A DNA stretch of 64,000 nt from contig JAGRES010000034.1 of assembly GCA_020446425.1 (NCBI GenBank), positions 44,532 to 108,531 on the forward strand. The letters run 5' to 3'. This DNA comes from Sphingobium sp. Lineage in GTDB: Bacteria; Pseudomonadota; Alphaproteobacteria; Sphingomonadales; Sphingomonadaceae. A model generated the notes under the pieces. It saw only the letters and a program-made list of their open reading frames with translations, was not told the origin of the DNA and made no database searches. Made by a program: the position numbers and the translations under genes. Position 1 is the stretch's first letter; each line of letters starts with the position of its first letter. Of the stretch, positions 44,779 to 52,894 are shown in pieces.

Positions 44779-45519
44779 TTACTCTGCCCACTCCTTGAGC
44801 AGGACACGCAGCTTGTCGAGCGCGGATTTCTTGATCTGGCATACACGCGCCGCACCGATATCCAGCGTCGAACCGATTTCATCAAGGTTCAGTTCCTCGA
44901 CAAAGTATAGCTGCAGCACCAGCGCCTCGCGCTCCGGCAATTTGCCAATGCACTGCGCCAGCGCCTGCTTGAGCGAGTCACGCTCCAACACATCGTCGAT
45001 ACGGTCCTCGACATCGGCGAACCACATCGACTGGTCGGAATAAACTTCGTCCATGCTGTGCTGCTGTACCATTTCGGCGGCATCGGCCATCTCGCGATAA
45101 TCGGACGGTTCCATACCCATCGCTACCGACATTTCCGATTCAACTGGTGTTCGACCCAGCTGCTGTTCCAGCCGGGACCGCATGGCCATCAGTTCCTTGC
45201 GCTTGGCCATGCCGGAACGGCACAGCGTCGCATGACGGCGCAGATGGTCGATCATCGCCCCGCGAACGCGCATCTGCGCGTATGTAGCAAAACCAAAGCC
45301 GCGATCCTCATAGCCGTTCGCAGCCTCAACCAGCGCGACCATGCCGATCTGCAAAAGGTCTTCAATCTCTATCGCATTGGAAACCCGGCCATGTACATGC
45401 CAGGCTATCTTGCGGACCAGCGGCATATATTGACGAGCCAGTTGCTCCGGCCTTTGCGCGCCCCCTTTGCGACCATAGGTCAGCGCTTCGCCTTCCGCCT
45501 CTATCCTATTAACGTACAT
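44779..45519 (-). CDS. fliA: RNA polymerase sigma-28 factor FliA
   Basis: A 246-residue flagellar sigma factor. Regions 2 (HVHGRVSNAIEIEDLLQIGM, FATYAQMRVRGAMIDHLRRH), 3 and 4 (LQLYFVEELNLDEIGSTLDI, ARVCQIKKSALDKLR) are all present. It should read the TAAA-N15-GCCG promoters of this window and be held back by FlgM. It is transcribed after flhA, 50 bases downstream. Confidence 0.96.
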   Translation of the reverse strand: MYVNRIEAEGEALTYGRKGGAQRPEQLARQYMPLVRKIAWHVHGRVSNAIEIEDLLQIGMVALVEAANGYEDRGFGFATYAQMRVRGAMIDHLRRHATLCRSGMAKRKELMAMRSRLEQQLGRTPVESEMSVAMGMEPSDYREMADAAEMVQQHSMDEVYSDQSMWFADVEDRIDDVLERDSLKQALAQCIGKLPEREALVLQLYFVEELNLDEIGSTLDIGAARVCQIKKSALDKLRVLLKEWAE

Positions 45520-45569
45520 ATGCGGTTATTGCCCCCGTATGTTCTGAGCATCTTTGTACGCTGAAATAG

Positions 45570-47705
45570 TTAGGCAATTCTTTCCTGCGAAGAATTTGCC
45601 GCTCCCGGCACCGGATCATGGCGCGGAGTGACCTGTTCCCCGCCACCGACGACCGCCACTACTTCAACCGGTTTTCCGTCGGGAATCTCAAGGAAAGACA
45701 GCACCGGCGTCTCTGGCAGATGCGGCTTGAACAGGCGCGCCAGTGCGCGGCGCGCAACCGGAGATGTGACAATCGCAAAGTTACGCGCCTCGGCCAATAT
45801 GGGCCGTGCGGCATGGATCACCGAATCAGTGATCTTGCTGGCCAGCGCCGGTTCGATCGGGTGCTTGGCATCGCCGGCGACGCGCATGGCTTGCGCCAGC
45901 AGACCTTCCAGATCGCCATCCAGCGTAATGACCGGCAGCGGCATCTTCACCGGCACCAGTGTCTGGATGATGAGCGAACCGATACGCTGGCGTACGGCCT
46001 CGACCAGTTGCTCATGCGTCATGTCGGGCTGAGCCGCATCGACCATGGCCTCACAGATGCGGCGGAAGTCCTTGAGCGGAATACCCTCGGCGAGCAGCGC
46101 ACGGCAAATCGCCGTGATCTGCGCCAGCGTGAGCGTCGCAGGTGTCAGGCCCTCAACGAGCTGCGGCGAATCTTCCTTCAGCGCATCAAGCAGCTTGCGC
46201 GCTTCATCCATGCCGAACATTTCGGATGCGTTCATCGCTACGAGCTGATTAAGGTGCGTTGCGACAACGGTAGCCGGATCGACAACCGTATAACCGGCGA
46301 CCACCGCCTCGCTACGCTTGTCGGGCGTGATCCATACGGCGTCGAGGCCGAAGGTCGGGTCTTTCGCCTCACGGCCGGACACGGTCGATTCCAGCGCGCC
46401 GCTATCGAGCGCCAGCAGATCCTCGGGCCAGATATCGTCTTCACCGACGATCACACCGCCAATGGTGATACGATAGCTGTTGGGTTCGAGTGCGAGATTA
46501 TCCTTCACCCGTACCAGCGGTACGACAAAGCCCAACTCCTTGGAGAGCTGTTTGCGGATACCGGTAATACGGCCCATCAGCGGCGCACCCTTGCGGTCAT
46601 CGACCATACCGATCAGGGCGTAGCCGATCTCGAGACCGAGCACCGCTCCGTCCGATACATCACCCCACTCGATATGCGCGGGGTTTTCCGGTTCGGGCTC
46701 AGGCGCTGGCGCTTCCGCCACACGCTTGGCCGCTTCCTTCAGGCGCCACGCAATGACCCCCGCCATGGCTGCGGCGGGAAGAATGATCATGTGCGGCATG
46801 CCGGGCAGCACGCCCAATATGCCAAGGATAGCGGCAACCGGCGTCCATGCCTTGCCGCTGCCGAACTGGGTCGCAATCTGGCCGGAAAGGTCATGCTCGC
46901 TGTTGACGCGGGTGACGATGCTCGCCGCCGCAATCGAGAGCAACAGCGCCGGGATCTGCGCGACCAGCGCGTCGCCAATAGCGAGAATGACGTATGTCTG
47001 CGCTGCATCGCTGAGCGACAGGCCGTGGCTGACCGTGCCCAGGATGATACCACCGATAATGTTGATAAGCAGGATGAGAACGCCGGCAATGGCGTCACCC
47101 TTCACGAACTTGCTGGCACCGTCCATGGAGCCGTAGAAATCCGCCTCGGTCGCGACTTCCGAACGGCGGGCCTTGGCTTCCTCGGGCGAGAGCAGACCGG
47201 CATTGAGATCGGCGTCGATAGCCATCTGCTTGCCGGGCATCGCATCCAGGGTGAAGCGCGCCGACACTTCGGACACGCGGCCTGCACCCTTGGTGATAAC
47301 GACCAGGTTGATGATCATCAGGATCGCGAACACGAACAGGCCGACAATATAATCACCGCCGATCAGGAAGTGGCCGAAAGATTCGATGACATGGCCAGCC
47401 GCATCCGAACCGGTGTGTCCGTCTACCAGAACGACACGTGTTGATGCCACGTTAAGCGCAAGGCGCATCAGGGTGGCGAACAACAGCACGGTCGGGAAGC
47501 TGGAAAAATCGAGCGGGCGCGCGGCATTGAGCGCAACCATCAGCACCGCCAGCGAGATCATGATATTGCCGATAAAGCCGACATCGAGCAGGAGCGAGGG
47601 CACCGGCACGATCATGAACATGACGAGCAAAAGCGTCGCCAGAGGCAGAATTGCGCCCTTGGCGGTGTGAAGCCAGACTTTGCCGTTAACTTCGCTGCGT
47701 GTCAT
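45570..47705 (-). CDS. flhA: Flagellar export gate protein FlhA
   Basis: A 711-residue protein. About eight membrane helices fill the first ~335 residues, with the FHIPEP signature region (LNVASTRVVLVDGHTGSDAA, LDAMPGKQMAIDADLNAGLL) that includes the proton-linked Asp loop. A large cytoplasmic domain binds chaperone-substrate complexes. It is the second gene of the transglycosylase-flhA-fliA unit. Confidence 0.97.
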   Translation of the reverse strand: MTRSEVNGKVWLHTAKGAILPLATLLLVMFMIVPVPSLLLDVGFIGNIMISLAVLMVALNAARPLDFSSFPTVLLFATLMRLALNVASTRVVLVDGHTGSDAAGHVIESFGHFLIGGDYIVGLFVFAILMIINLVVITKGAGRVSEVSARFTLDAMPGKQMAIDADLNAGLLSPEEAKARRSEVATEADFYGSMDGASKFVKGDAIAGVLILLINIIGGIILGTVSHGLSLSDAAQTYVILAIGDALVAQIPALLLSIAAASIVTRVNSEHDLSGQIATQFGSGKAWTPVAAILGILGVLPGMPHMIILPAAAMAGVIAWRLKEAAKRVAEAPAPEPEPENPAHIEWGDVSDGAVLGLEIGYALIGMVDDRKGAPLMGRITGIRKQLSKELGFVVPLVRVKDNLALEPNSYRITIGGVIVGEDDIWPEDLLALDSGALESTVSGREAKDPTFGLDAVWITPDKRSEAVVAGYTVVDPATVVATHLNQLVAMNASEMFGMDEARKLLDALKEDSPQLVEGLTPATLTLAQITAICRALLAEGIPLKDFRRICEAMVDAAQPDMTHEQLVEAVRQRIGSLIIQTLVPVKMPLPVITLDGDLEGLLAQAMRVAGDAKHPIEPALASKITDSVIHAARPILAEARNFAIVTSPVARRALARLFKPHLPETPVLSFLEIPDGKPVEVVAVVGGGEQVTPRHDPVPGAANSSQERIA

Positions 47706-47727
47706 AAAATCGGATTACCTTCTTCTT

Positions 47728-48594
47728 TTACCGGCCAAGGGTCGCAAGCATGAGATAAGCGAGCCGCGCCGTTGCGGGCTGCGGACGGATCATGTCTTCC
47801 GAAGAAATGGTCTGTTTCAGACGGTCGGTTTCCAGCCGCACATAGTCGGAGGGCTGCACCGTCTGGCCTTCGGGAATATAGGGTACGTCATAACTGTCAG
47901 GCTGTGGCTGCGACGCCGCCCAGCCCGGCGTGGCATTGGGGTCGAGCGCGCCCTGCACACCACGTTCCAGCTTGGCCGCGAAATTATTGCGAATTTCGGC
48001 AAAGCTGCGCGGACTGCCGGAGCGGTCGTAGAAAACCGAACGGTTTGCACCCGCCGCCGCCGGGAAAAGTCCCGCAGCTGCGCCATAGGGATTGCGATCA
48101 TGCGCCGCCAGGAATTTGGCCGCCCCGCCCTGCCCCAGAAAATGTGCGAGATAAAGATCGACCGGCTGCGCCTCGCGGCCAAGACGGCTTTCCAGATAAG
48201 CCTTGTTGTCGGCGGCATGTTCAGCCGCCATGACCGATGCGGTTTCCGGGTGATTGCGCAGATCGAGGATCTGCTGCCGCAATTGCGGGTCGGACACATA
48301 ATAGCGGCCCGTTGCCGTCTGGCCGATTGCATCGGCGGCCCAGCTCAAGCCATATTTGGAGCCATGATCGTTGATCACACCCAGCCAGCTCTGGTCGATA
48401 AACTGATAGAGCCCGGTCGCCGAAGAAGTTGGCGCTTTGGCTGTGGGGTTGAGGCTGCTCTCGATCTTCGCCTGCCCCAGCAGATAGCCGAAATCCATCC
48501 CCGTGCGACGGCTTGCGAGCGCAATCGCATTGGTGACCCGGCTGTTGCGGGGTTGCTCCCCGCCGTTGATCGTGAAGTCGGCAAAGCCTGACAT
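47728..48594 (-). CDS. Lytic transglycosylase (flagellar peptidoglycan hydrolase candidate)
   Basis: A 288-residue SLT-fold enzyme. The catalytic glutamate is in GQAKIESSLNP, followed by SSATGLYQFIDQSW and AYLESRLGREAQPVDLYLAHFLG. No signal peptide is obvious. Because FlgJ here lacks a hydrolase domain, this protein is the likely enzyme that opens peptidoglycan for the rod, like SltF of Rhodobacter sphaeroides. A sigma-54 promoter lies 33 bases upstream, supporting a flagellar role. Confidence 0.85.
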   Translation of the reverse strand: MSGFADFTINGGEQPRNSRVTNAIALASRRTGMDFGYLLGQAKIESSLNPTAKAPTSSATGLYQFIDQSWLGVINDHGSKYGLSWAADAIGQTATGRYYVSDPQLRQQILDLRNHPETASVMAAEHAADNKAYLESRLGREAQPVDLYLAHFLGQGGAAKFLAAHDRNPYGAAAGLFPAAAGANRSVFYDRSGSPRSFAEIRNNFAAKLERGVQGALDPNATPGWAASQPQPDSYDVPYIPEGQTVQPSDYVRLETDRLKQTISSEDMIRPQPATARLAYLMLATLGR

Positions 48595-48626
48595 CGGATA
48601 TCCTAACTTGCTAGCAAGCAGGATTA

Positions 48627-48642
48627 AGCAAGAGATATGCCA
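48627..48642 (-). promoter_or_regulatory. Sigma-54 promoter of the transglycosylase-flhA-fliA unit
   Basis: The minus strand reads TGGCATATCTCTTGCT, with GG and GC separated by 10 bases as required for -24/-12. It is 33 bases before the start codon. A TTAACCAT half-site, as used by CtrA, lies just upstream. Confidence 0.85.
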
Positions 48643-48710
48643 AATATATGGTTAACGGAAATTGATATTTTATCTCTGGAACCATCCCATGCGGCATGGC
48701 TCCAATATGC

Positions 48711-48732
48711 AAAAAGCCCGAAAAACCGGGCT
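48711..48732 (-). terminator. Intrinsic terminator after flgN
   Basis: On the minus strand AGCCCG pairs with CGGGCT around a six-base loop, followed by TTTTT. It lies 34 bases after the flgN-like stop and ends the flgM-flgN transcript. Confidence 0.8.
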
Positions 48733-48766
48733 TCGTCGTCATCACATCAATAAAATAGGAAAAATA

Positions 48767-49081
48767 TCAGCGGCCGTATGTGAGGCTCGAAGCGCCATGA
48801 GCGCCTCTTTGCGCAAGCAGTGCGATCCTCTGGCGCGCATCGTCCGAAGCGACATTCACCCGCACCCGCGCTGATTCGATTATCGGCTTGAGCGCTTCCA
48901 GTTTTGCGCGCAGTTCCGGGTCCATCTTCCACGCACCCTGCGCCCGCACATCGTCGGTCGCGACCTTGACGGCCTGCGTCGCGTTGGTGATGGCAACCGT
49001 ATCACGTGCGTCGAGCGCCCGGCGCAATTCACCGAACGCCGCATAAAGGGCATCAATAGAGGCGATGCCCGTATGTTTCAT
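48767..49081 (-). CDS. flgN: FlgN-like flagellar chaperone
   Basis: A 104-residue helical cytoplasmic protein. Sequence similarity to FlgN is weak, but length, helical content (LYAAFGELRRALDARDTVAI, PELRAKLEALKPIIESARVR) and the 4-base overlap with flgM match a FlgN-type chaperone for hook-junction proteins FlgK and FlgL. Confidence 0.6.
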   Translation of the reverse strand: MKHTGIASIDALYAAFGELRRALDARDTVAITNATQAVKVATDDVRAQGAWKMDPELRAKLEALKPIIESARVRVNVASDDARQRIALLAQRGAHGASSLTYGR

Positions 49082-49374
49082 TCGGCGTCGCCTTCAATGT
49101 CGCCCAGGTCCAAAGCAATCATGCTTTCGGCGATTTTCTCGGCGTCCACAGGATATTTGCCCTGCGCAATGGCTTCCTTGATGGCCGCAACCCGGTCGAA
49201 GTCGATCGGAGCGCCCTCAGCCGCCATGCGCGCAATCGGCGTAGCATTGCTGGAAGCAACGGCAGACACAGCATTGCCATGCCCGATTTTATCGGCCGCC
49301 TTGGACTTGCCGCCCTCGCGCAGTTTCGCCAGATCGACCGGCGCTCCTGCAGTATGGCCAACAGATTTGATCAT
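49078..49374 (-). CDS. flgM: Anti-sigma-28 factor FlgM
   Basis: A 98-residue protein. The C-terminal half DFDRVAAIKEAIAQGKYPVD...IAESMIAL is the sigma-28-binding signature; the N-terminal half is disordered as usual. It keeps FliA inactive until the hook is complete and FlgM is exported. A FliA-type promoter overlaps the end of flgA just upstream, giving feedback control. Confidence 0.92.
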   Translation of the reverse strand: MIKSVGHTAGAPVDLAKLREGGKSKAADKIGHGNAVSAVASSNATPIARMAAEGAPIDFDRVAAIKEAIAQGKYPVDAEKIAESMIALDLGDIEGDAE

Positions 49375-49404
49375 TTCACACCTCTTTCCGCACTAGCAAC
49401 ACTA

Positions 49405-49430
49405 ATAACGGCAGGTTTCAATTTCCTTTA
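49405..49430 (-). promoter_or_regulatory. FliA-type promoter of flgM (14-base spacer)
   Basis: On the minus strand TAAA (49430-49427) is followed by GCCGTTAT (49412-49405) after 14 bases rather than 15; reading TTAA one base earlier gives 15. The -10 box is identical to that of flagellin 2. It overlaps the flgA stop codon region. Confidence 0.6.
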
Positions 49431-49942
49431 AATCCTGGAATGCGCACAATACCCATTTCCACGACCTGCGCCAGTACGGGATCGGATCTACGGTCTTCAC
49501 GAACGCGGATCATATCGCCGACGGCTCCGTCTTCATCGGCGATCATCAGTTTAGAAACCGTGAACGATGCGCCTCCGGCCATCAGTTGAACCGGATCGCC
49601 GCGCTTGACTATCGGGGCCTTGGCCTGCGCCACAATCGGACGGCCATAGCTCGCTCCGTCGCCGGGTGTCAGTGGGACACGAATGCGCCAACCGACGGAT
49701 TTGCACTCGACCATCGCCGCACCGAATACCGGGCCGCTGACCTGCGGTACATCGGGGCATACGGCCAGTTTCAACCGGCGGTCCACCGGTGCAGCCGCGC
49801 CGCCCGGTTCGCCGATATTGGCGCCCACGGTCATCGCGACGATGCTGTCCAGCCTGTCGAGATTTTCGAACTGCTGCGCCTGCGCCGGAGCGGCGAGAAA
49901 GGCTAAAGAGGTAATGGCCGATATGGCGGCGATGCGTGACAC
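49418..49942 (-). CDS. flgA: Flagellar P-ring assembly chaperone FlgA
   Basis: A 174-residue periplasmic protein with a signal peptide (SRIAAISAITSLAFLAAPAQAQ). The C-terminal SAF-like region (IVAQAKAPIVKRGDPVQLMAGG, RVREDRRSDPVLAQVVEMGI) is conserved. It guides FlgI into the P ring. The start is set at GTG 49942 with GGGAG eight bases upstream; the TTG at 49957 is an alternative. Confidence 0.87.
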   Translation of the reverse strand: MSRIAAISAITSLAFLAAPAQAQQFENLDRLDSIVAMTVGANIGEPGGAAAPVDRRLKLAVCPDVPQVSGPVFGAAMVECKSVGWRIRVPLTPGDGASYGRPIVAQAKAPIVKRGDPVQLMAGGASFTVSKLMIADEDGAVGDMIRVREDRRSDPVLAQVVEMGIVRIPGFKGN

Positions 49943-49992
49943 GCTAGTTTCTCCCAATTTCGTTCGTCGACAAACGATATCAGGATTAAATA

Positions 49993-50008
49993 AGCAATAA
50001 CCGTGCCA
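49993..50008 (-). promoter_or_regulatory. Sigma-54 promoter of flgA
   Basis: The minus strand reads TGGCACGGTTATTGCT, a perfect match to TGGCACG-N4-TTGCW. It lies about 50 bases upstream of the flgA start and just beyond the end of the small motB-like gene. Confidence 0.9.
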
Positions 50009-50020
50009 ATATGAACAACA

Positions 50021-50497
50021 TCACATGCTGCGGATGACGAAAACCTGTCCTGCCTTGCTCTCGCTGAGCTGGTCGAGACCGCGTATCACGACACGGTCAC
50101 GGGGCACGCCCTCTGCCTTCAGCGCGCGTGCCAGCGCACCGAGCCGGGCCGCTGCCAGATCCCAGTTATCGAACCGGTTGGTGGCCTGATCGAGCCCGAC
50201 AGAGCGGATTTCGATAGCATTGCCGTTGCCGCGATACCGCTGCGCCAGCTTGGCGACTTCTGCCTTGCCAGCGGCGCTCAGCATGGCCTCACCGGGCTGA
50301 AACAGCGCCTTTGCCACCAGCCGCTCGTTCTTTACCACAGGTGCACCAAATTCCTGCGCAACGCCGCTCATAACCTCCTGCTGGCGGCCATTACTGGCGT
50401 GCAGCAGGATGAAAAAGCCCAGCAGGAGCAGGCAAAGATCGGCGAAGCTGAGCGCCCAGCGGTTACGGCGGGCCAGTGCTACCGCACGCGCTTTCAT
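50021..50497 (-). CDS. Small MotB-like OmpA-family stator protein
   Basis: A 158-residue protein with a MotB-type layout in short form: one membrane helix with the proton-carrying aspartate (WALSFADLCLLLLGFF, Asp20) and an OmpA-like domain (AIEIRSVGLDQ, WDLAAARLGALARALKAEGV, RVVIRGLDQ). The plug and linker regions are short and the peptidoglycan-binding loop is reduced compared with the 368-residue MotB at 60775. It overlaps its MotA-like partner by 4 bases. Possibly an alternative or accessory stator. Confidence 0.75.
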   Translation of the reverse strand: MKARAVALARRNRWALSFADLCLLLLGFFILLHASNGRQQEVMSGVAQEFGAPVVKNERLVAKALFQPGEAMLSAAGKAEVAKLAQRYRGNGNAIEIRSVGLDQATNRFDNWDLAAARLGALARALKAEGVPRDRVVIRGLDQLSESKAGQVFVIRSM

Positions 50498-51159
50498 GCG
50501 ACGGCGCTTATCGACGCACGGCGCACAGGCGCGGTTTCACGACGCGCGACACGCAGCATGCGCTCGCAGAGCTCGGTCTGCCAGGCCATCTCACGCTCGC
50601 TGAGGTCAATGAGACGCGCGGCGACAGGGGCGGCAACGAAATTCGCGATCACCACCCCATAGAGAGTGGTGAGCATTGCGAGCGCCATGGCGGGACCGAT
50701 CTTTGCCGGGTCATCCATCACGCTGAACATGCCGACCAGGCCGACAATCGTGCCGATCATACCCAGCGCAGGCGCGGTTTCGGCGATGGATTGCCAGAAT
50801 TTATGCACTTTTTCATGACGCGTGCGGCGATCATCCAGCGATTGCTGCGCCCACATCTCGAAATGATCGACATTGTCGGTATCGGCCAGTTTGCGGATTG
50901 CCATGGCGAGAAACGGATTGGCGGCGCGCACCCGGTCGGTGCACTGCAACCCGCGCAAATTCGCGATATGATCGACCTTGGTCATGGTGGCACGCGCGAG
51001 CAGCATGTCGCGGTCCGGGTCGGCCCGCCACAGCGCTTTCAGCGCGGCGATCGAACGGAAAAAGCTGCGCGCGCCGTTTTGCAACAACGCCACAGCCACA
51101 CATCCAGCCAGCATCACGCCGAGGGTCAGGGGGTTAAACAGCTTCAGAAAAAATCCCAT
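50494..51159 (-). CDS. MotA/TolQ/ExbB-like proton channel protein
   Basis: A 221-residue membrane protein. Helices are seen at LTLGVMLAGCVAVALLQ and, in the conserved MotA/ExbB core, ETAPALGMIGTIVGLVGMF and MALAMLTTLYGVVIANFVAAP, separated by a charged cytoplasmic part. It is shorter than MotA at 59908 and has the MotA-type Pro (TAPALG) at the channel. With the small MotB-like protein it forms a second ion-driven unit placed inside the flagellar cluster. Confidence 0.78.
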   Translation of the reverse strand: MGFFLKLFNPLTLGVMLAGCVAVALLQNGARSFFRSIAALKALWRADPDRDMLLARATMTKVDHIANLRGLQCTDRVRAANPFLAMAIRKLADTDNVDHFEMWAQQSLDDRRTRHEKVHKFWQSIAETAPALGMIGTIVGLVGMFSVMDDPAKIGPAMALAMLTTLYGVVIANFVAAPVAARLIDLSEREMAWQTELCERMLRVARRETAPVRRASISAVA

Positions 51160-51213
51160 GGTCCTGCTCTTTCCGGCTCATTGTGCCGCGCAATGCTTAC
51201 CAAATTCACCACC

Positions 51214-51262
51214 AGGCAAAATTTTGCCGCCGACCGGCAAAAAAATGCCGCCCTTGCCGGAC
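51214..51262 (+). promoter_or_regulatory. Cluster of FlbD-box-like sites upstream of flgB
   Basis: Within 50 bases are a perfect palindrome GGCAAAATTTTGCC, a TTTTGCCGCC, an ACCGGCAAAAAAATGCCGCC and a TTGCCGG. This is the densest cluster of the CGGCAAAA core in the window. It lies 75-120 bases upstream of the flgB sigma-54 promoter, the usual distance for an activator's enhancer. The likely binder is the FlbD-like protein; this is inferred. Confidence 0.55.
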
Positions 51263-51335
51263 CATATCGCCCGTCAAAGCTTTGAGCCGAAATTCAGCCC
51301 CCAAAAACGCTAGCAAATCCGCCAATAATCAAAAT

Positions 51336-51351
51336 TGGCACGGGCTTTGCA
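51336..51351 (+). promoter_or_regulatory. Sigma-54 promoter of the flgBCDEFGHIJKL operon
   Basis: TGGCACGGGCTTTGCA is a perfect match to TGGCACG-N4-TTGCA. It is about 85 bases upstream of the flgB start. Confidence 0.93.
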
Positions 51352-51436
51352 GATTACGAACCGGATGAACCCGCCCGGCAATCCACATCGGAAGAACGGC
51401 AGGTTCCAGCAAAGTTTTAGACGGGTTTGAGAAAAA

Positions 51437-51793
51437 ATGGGTTTGGAAGATCAACTGTTCGGAGTGCACGGGAAAGCGCTGGAGCTGCGTTCGCAGCGCC
51501 TGAACCTGCTTGCGTCCAACATCGCCAACGCCTCGACGCCCGGATACAAGGCGCGGGACATTGATTTCGAGCAGGCCCTGCGCGACGCCACCGACAAGGA
51601 CAAGGGCGTGAAGCAGGCGATGAACGGCGCGATGGGATATCGCATCCCGTTGCAGCCCAGCCTGGACGGCAACACGGTTGAGCTGTCCACCGAACAGACG
51701 CTGTTCGCCGAAAACGCCGTCAAATATTCGACCACCCTCTCCTTCCTTGAGGGCCGGATCAACACCATCACACGCGCATTGAGAGGAGAATGA
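51437..51793 (+). CDS. flgB: Flagellar proximal rod protein FlgB
   Basis: A 118-residue rod protein and first gene of the rod-hook operon. The segment LRSQRLNLLASNIANASTPG is the N-terminal signature of axial proteins, extended by YKARDIDFEQAL. It overlaps the possible early flgC start. Confidence 0.96.
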   Translation: MGLEDQLFGVHGKALELRSQRLNLLASNIANASTPGYKARDIDFEQALRDATDKDKGVKQAMNGAMGYRIPLQPSLDGNTVELSTEQTLFAENAVKYSTTLSFLEGRINTITRALRGE

Positions 51794-51795
51794 CC

Positions 51796-52203
51796 ATGGC
51801 TGGCAACCCCATGAGCATTTTCGACATATCGGGCCGCGCCATGTCGGCGCAGCTCGTACGCCTGAACGCCACGGCTTCCAATATGGCGAACGCGGGCAAT
51901 GTCACCGGTTCGGAAAAGCAGGCATATCGCGCCATCCGCCCGGTATTCACCTCTGTCACCGAAAAACCCGGCGTTTCGACGGTCAAGGTCGAGAATGTCG
52001 TCACCACCGACGCCAAGCCGGTGAAACGGTACGACCCCAATCACCCGCTTGCGGACAAGGACGGCAATGTCTTCGAGGCCGCTGTCGACAGCAGCATGGA
52101 GCTCGTCGACATGCTGGAAGCCGCGCGGATGTACCAGAATAATGTGCAGGTCCTTCAGACCGCGAAATCCCTGTTGCTCGATACAGTCAGGATGGGCAAA
52201 TAA
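51796..52203 (+). CDS. flgC: Flagellar proximal rod protein FlgC
   Basis: A 135-residue rod protein. It has FDISGRAMSAQLVRLNATAS near the start and the ending MYQNNVQVLQTAKSLLLDTV. The ATG at 51796 is preferred because GGAGAA then has normal spacing; the ATG at 51790 overlaps the flgB stop and sits too close to it. Confidence 0.95.
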   Translation: MAGNPMSIFDISGRAMSAQLVRLNATASNMANAGNVTGSEKQAYRAIRPVFTSVTEKPGVSTVKVENVVTTDAKPVKRYDPNHPLADKDGNVFEAAVDSSMELVDMLEAARMYQNNVQVLQTAKSLLLDTVRMGK

Positions 52204-52205
52204 TC

Positions 52206-52862
52206 ATGAACACGATCACTTCTTCTTCTACGACAGGTAGTGCAGACAGCCTGCTGCAGCCGTCCACCGGCGTTGCGCAGCGGAGCATCATGCAGACGGA
52301 TTTCCTGACGCTGCTCACCGCGCAGCTCAAATATCAGGACCCGTTCAACCCGACCGACAACGCCGATCTTGTCGCCCAGATGGCGACGATCAGCAACACC
52401 AGCGGCATCGCCGAGATGAACCAGTCGCTGGCGTCGATCAAGGAAACGCTCGCAGGCAACCGCCTGGGCGACGCGGCAAGCTGGATCGGGCATTCGATGC
52501 TGGTCACCAGCAATATCGCCGCACCGGATTCGGTCGGCAGCTATGCCGGTCAGTTCACGCTGGACGCGGCCGCTAATGCGGTTTCCGTCGACCTAATCGA
52601 CGGCAATGGCAATGTCGTCAAAACCATTGATATGGGTGCGCGCGAAGCAGGCGACGCCAATTTCTTCTGGGACGGCTATGACGACACCGGCACCTATATC
52701 GCCGGCCAGTCGCTGCAGGTGAAGGTGCGCGGCGCAAGCCCGACCAACGTAGCCACCTGGGCCAGCATTGCGGCCGTGCAATCGCCCGCCGACGGCACGG
52801 CCAGTAGACTCATCACACCTATCGGCAGCTTCAGCCCCGCTGACGCGCTGAAACTCACCTGA
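52206..52862 (+). CDS. flgD: Flagellar hook cap protein FlgD
   Basis: A 218-residue hook-cap protein needed for polymerising FlgE. The conserved N-terminal FLTLLTAQLKYQDPFNPTDN and the Ig-like C-terminal part (FFWDGYDDTGTYIAGQSLQV) are present. It starts 2 bases after flgC. Confidence 0.95.
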   Translation: MNTITSSSTTGSADSLLQPSTGVAQRSIMQTDFLTLLTAQLKYQDPFNPTDNADLVAQMATISNTSGIAEMNQSLASIKETLAGNRLGDAASWIGHSMLVTSNIAAPDSVGSYAGQFTLDAAANAVSVDLIDGNGNVVKTIDMGAREAGDANFFWDGYDDTGTYIAGQSLQVKVRGASPTNVATWASIAAVQSPADGTASRLITPIGSFSPADALKLT

Positions 52863-52894
52863 TTATCTGAATTACCAACAAAGGAGCCTAGTCC

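Noticed and set aside
45618-47444. 608-codon plus-strand open frame opposite flhA
   Set aside because: Antisense shadow of the clearly assigned flhA gene.
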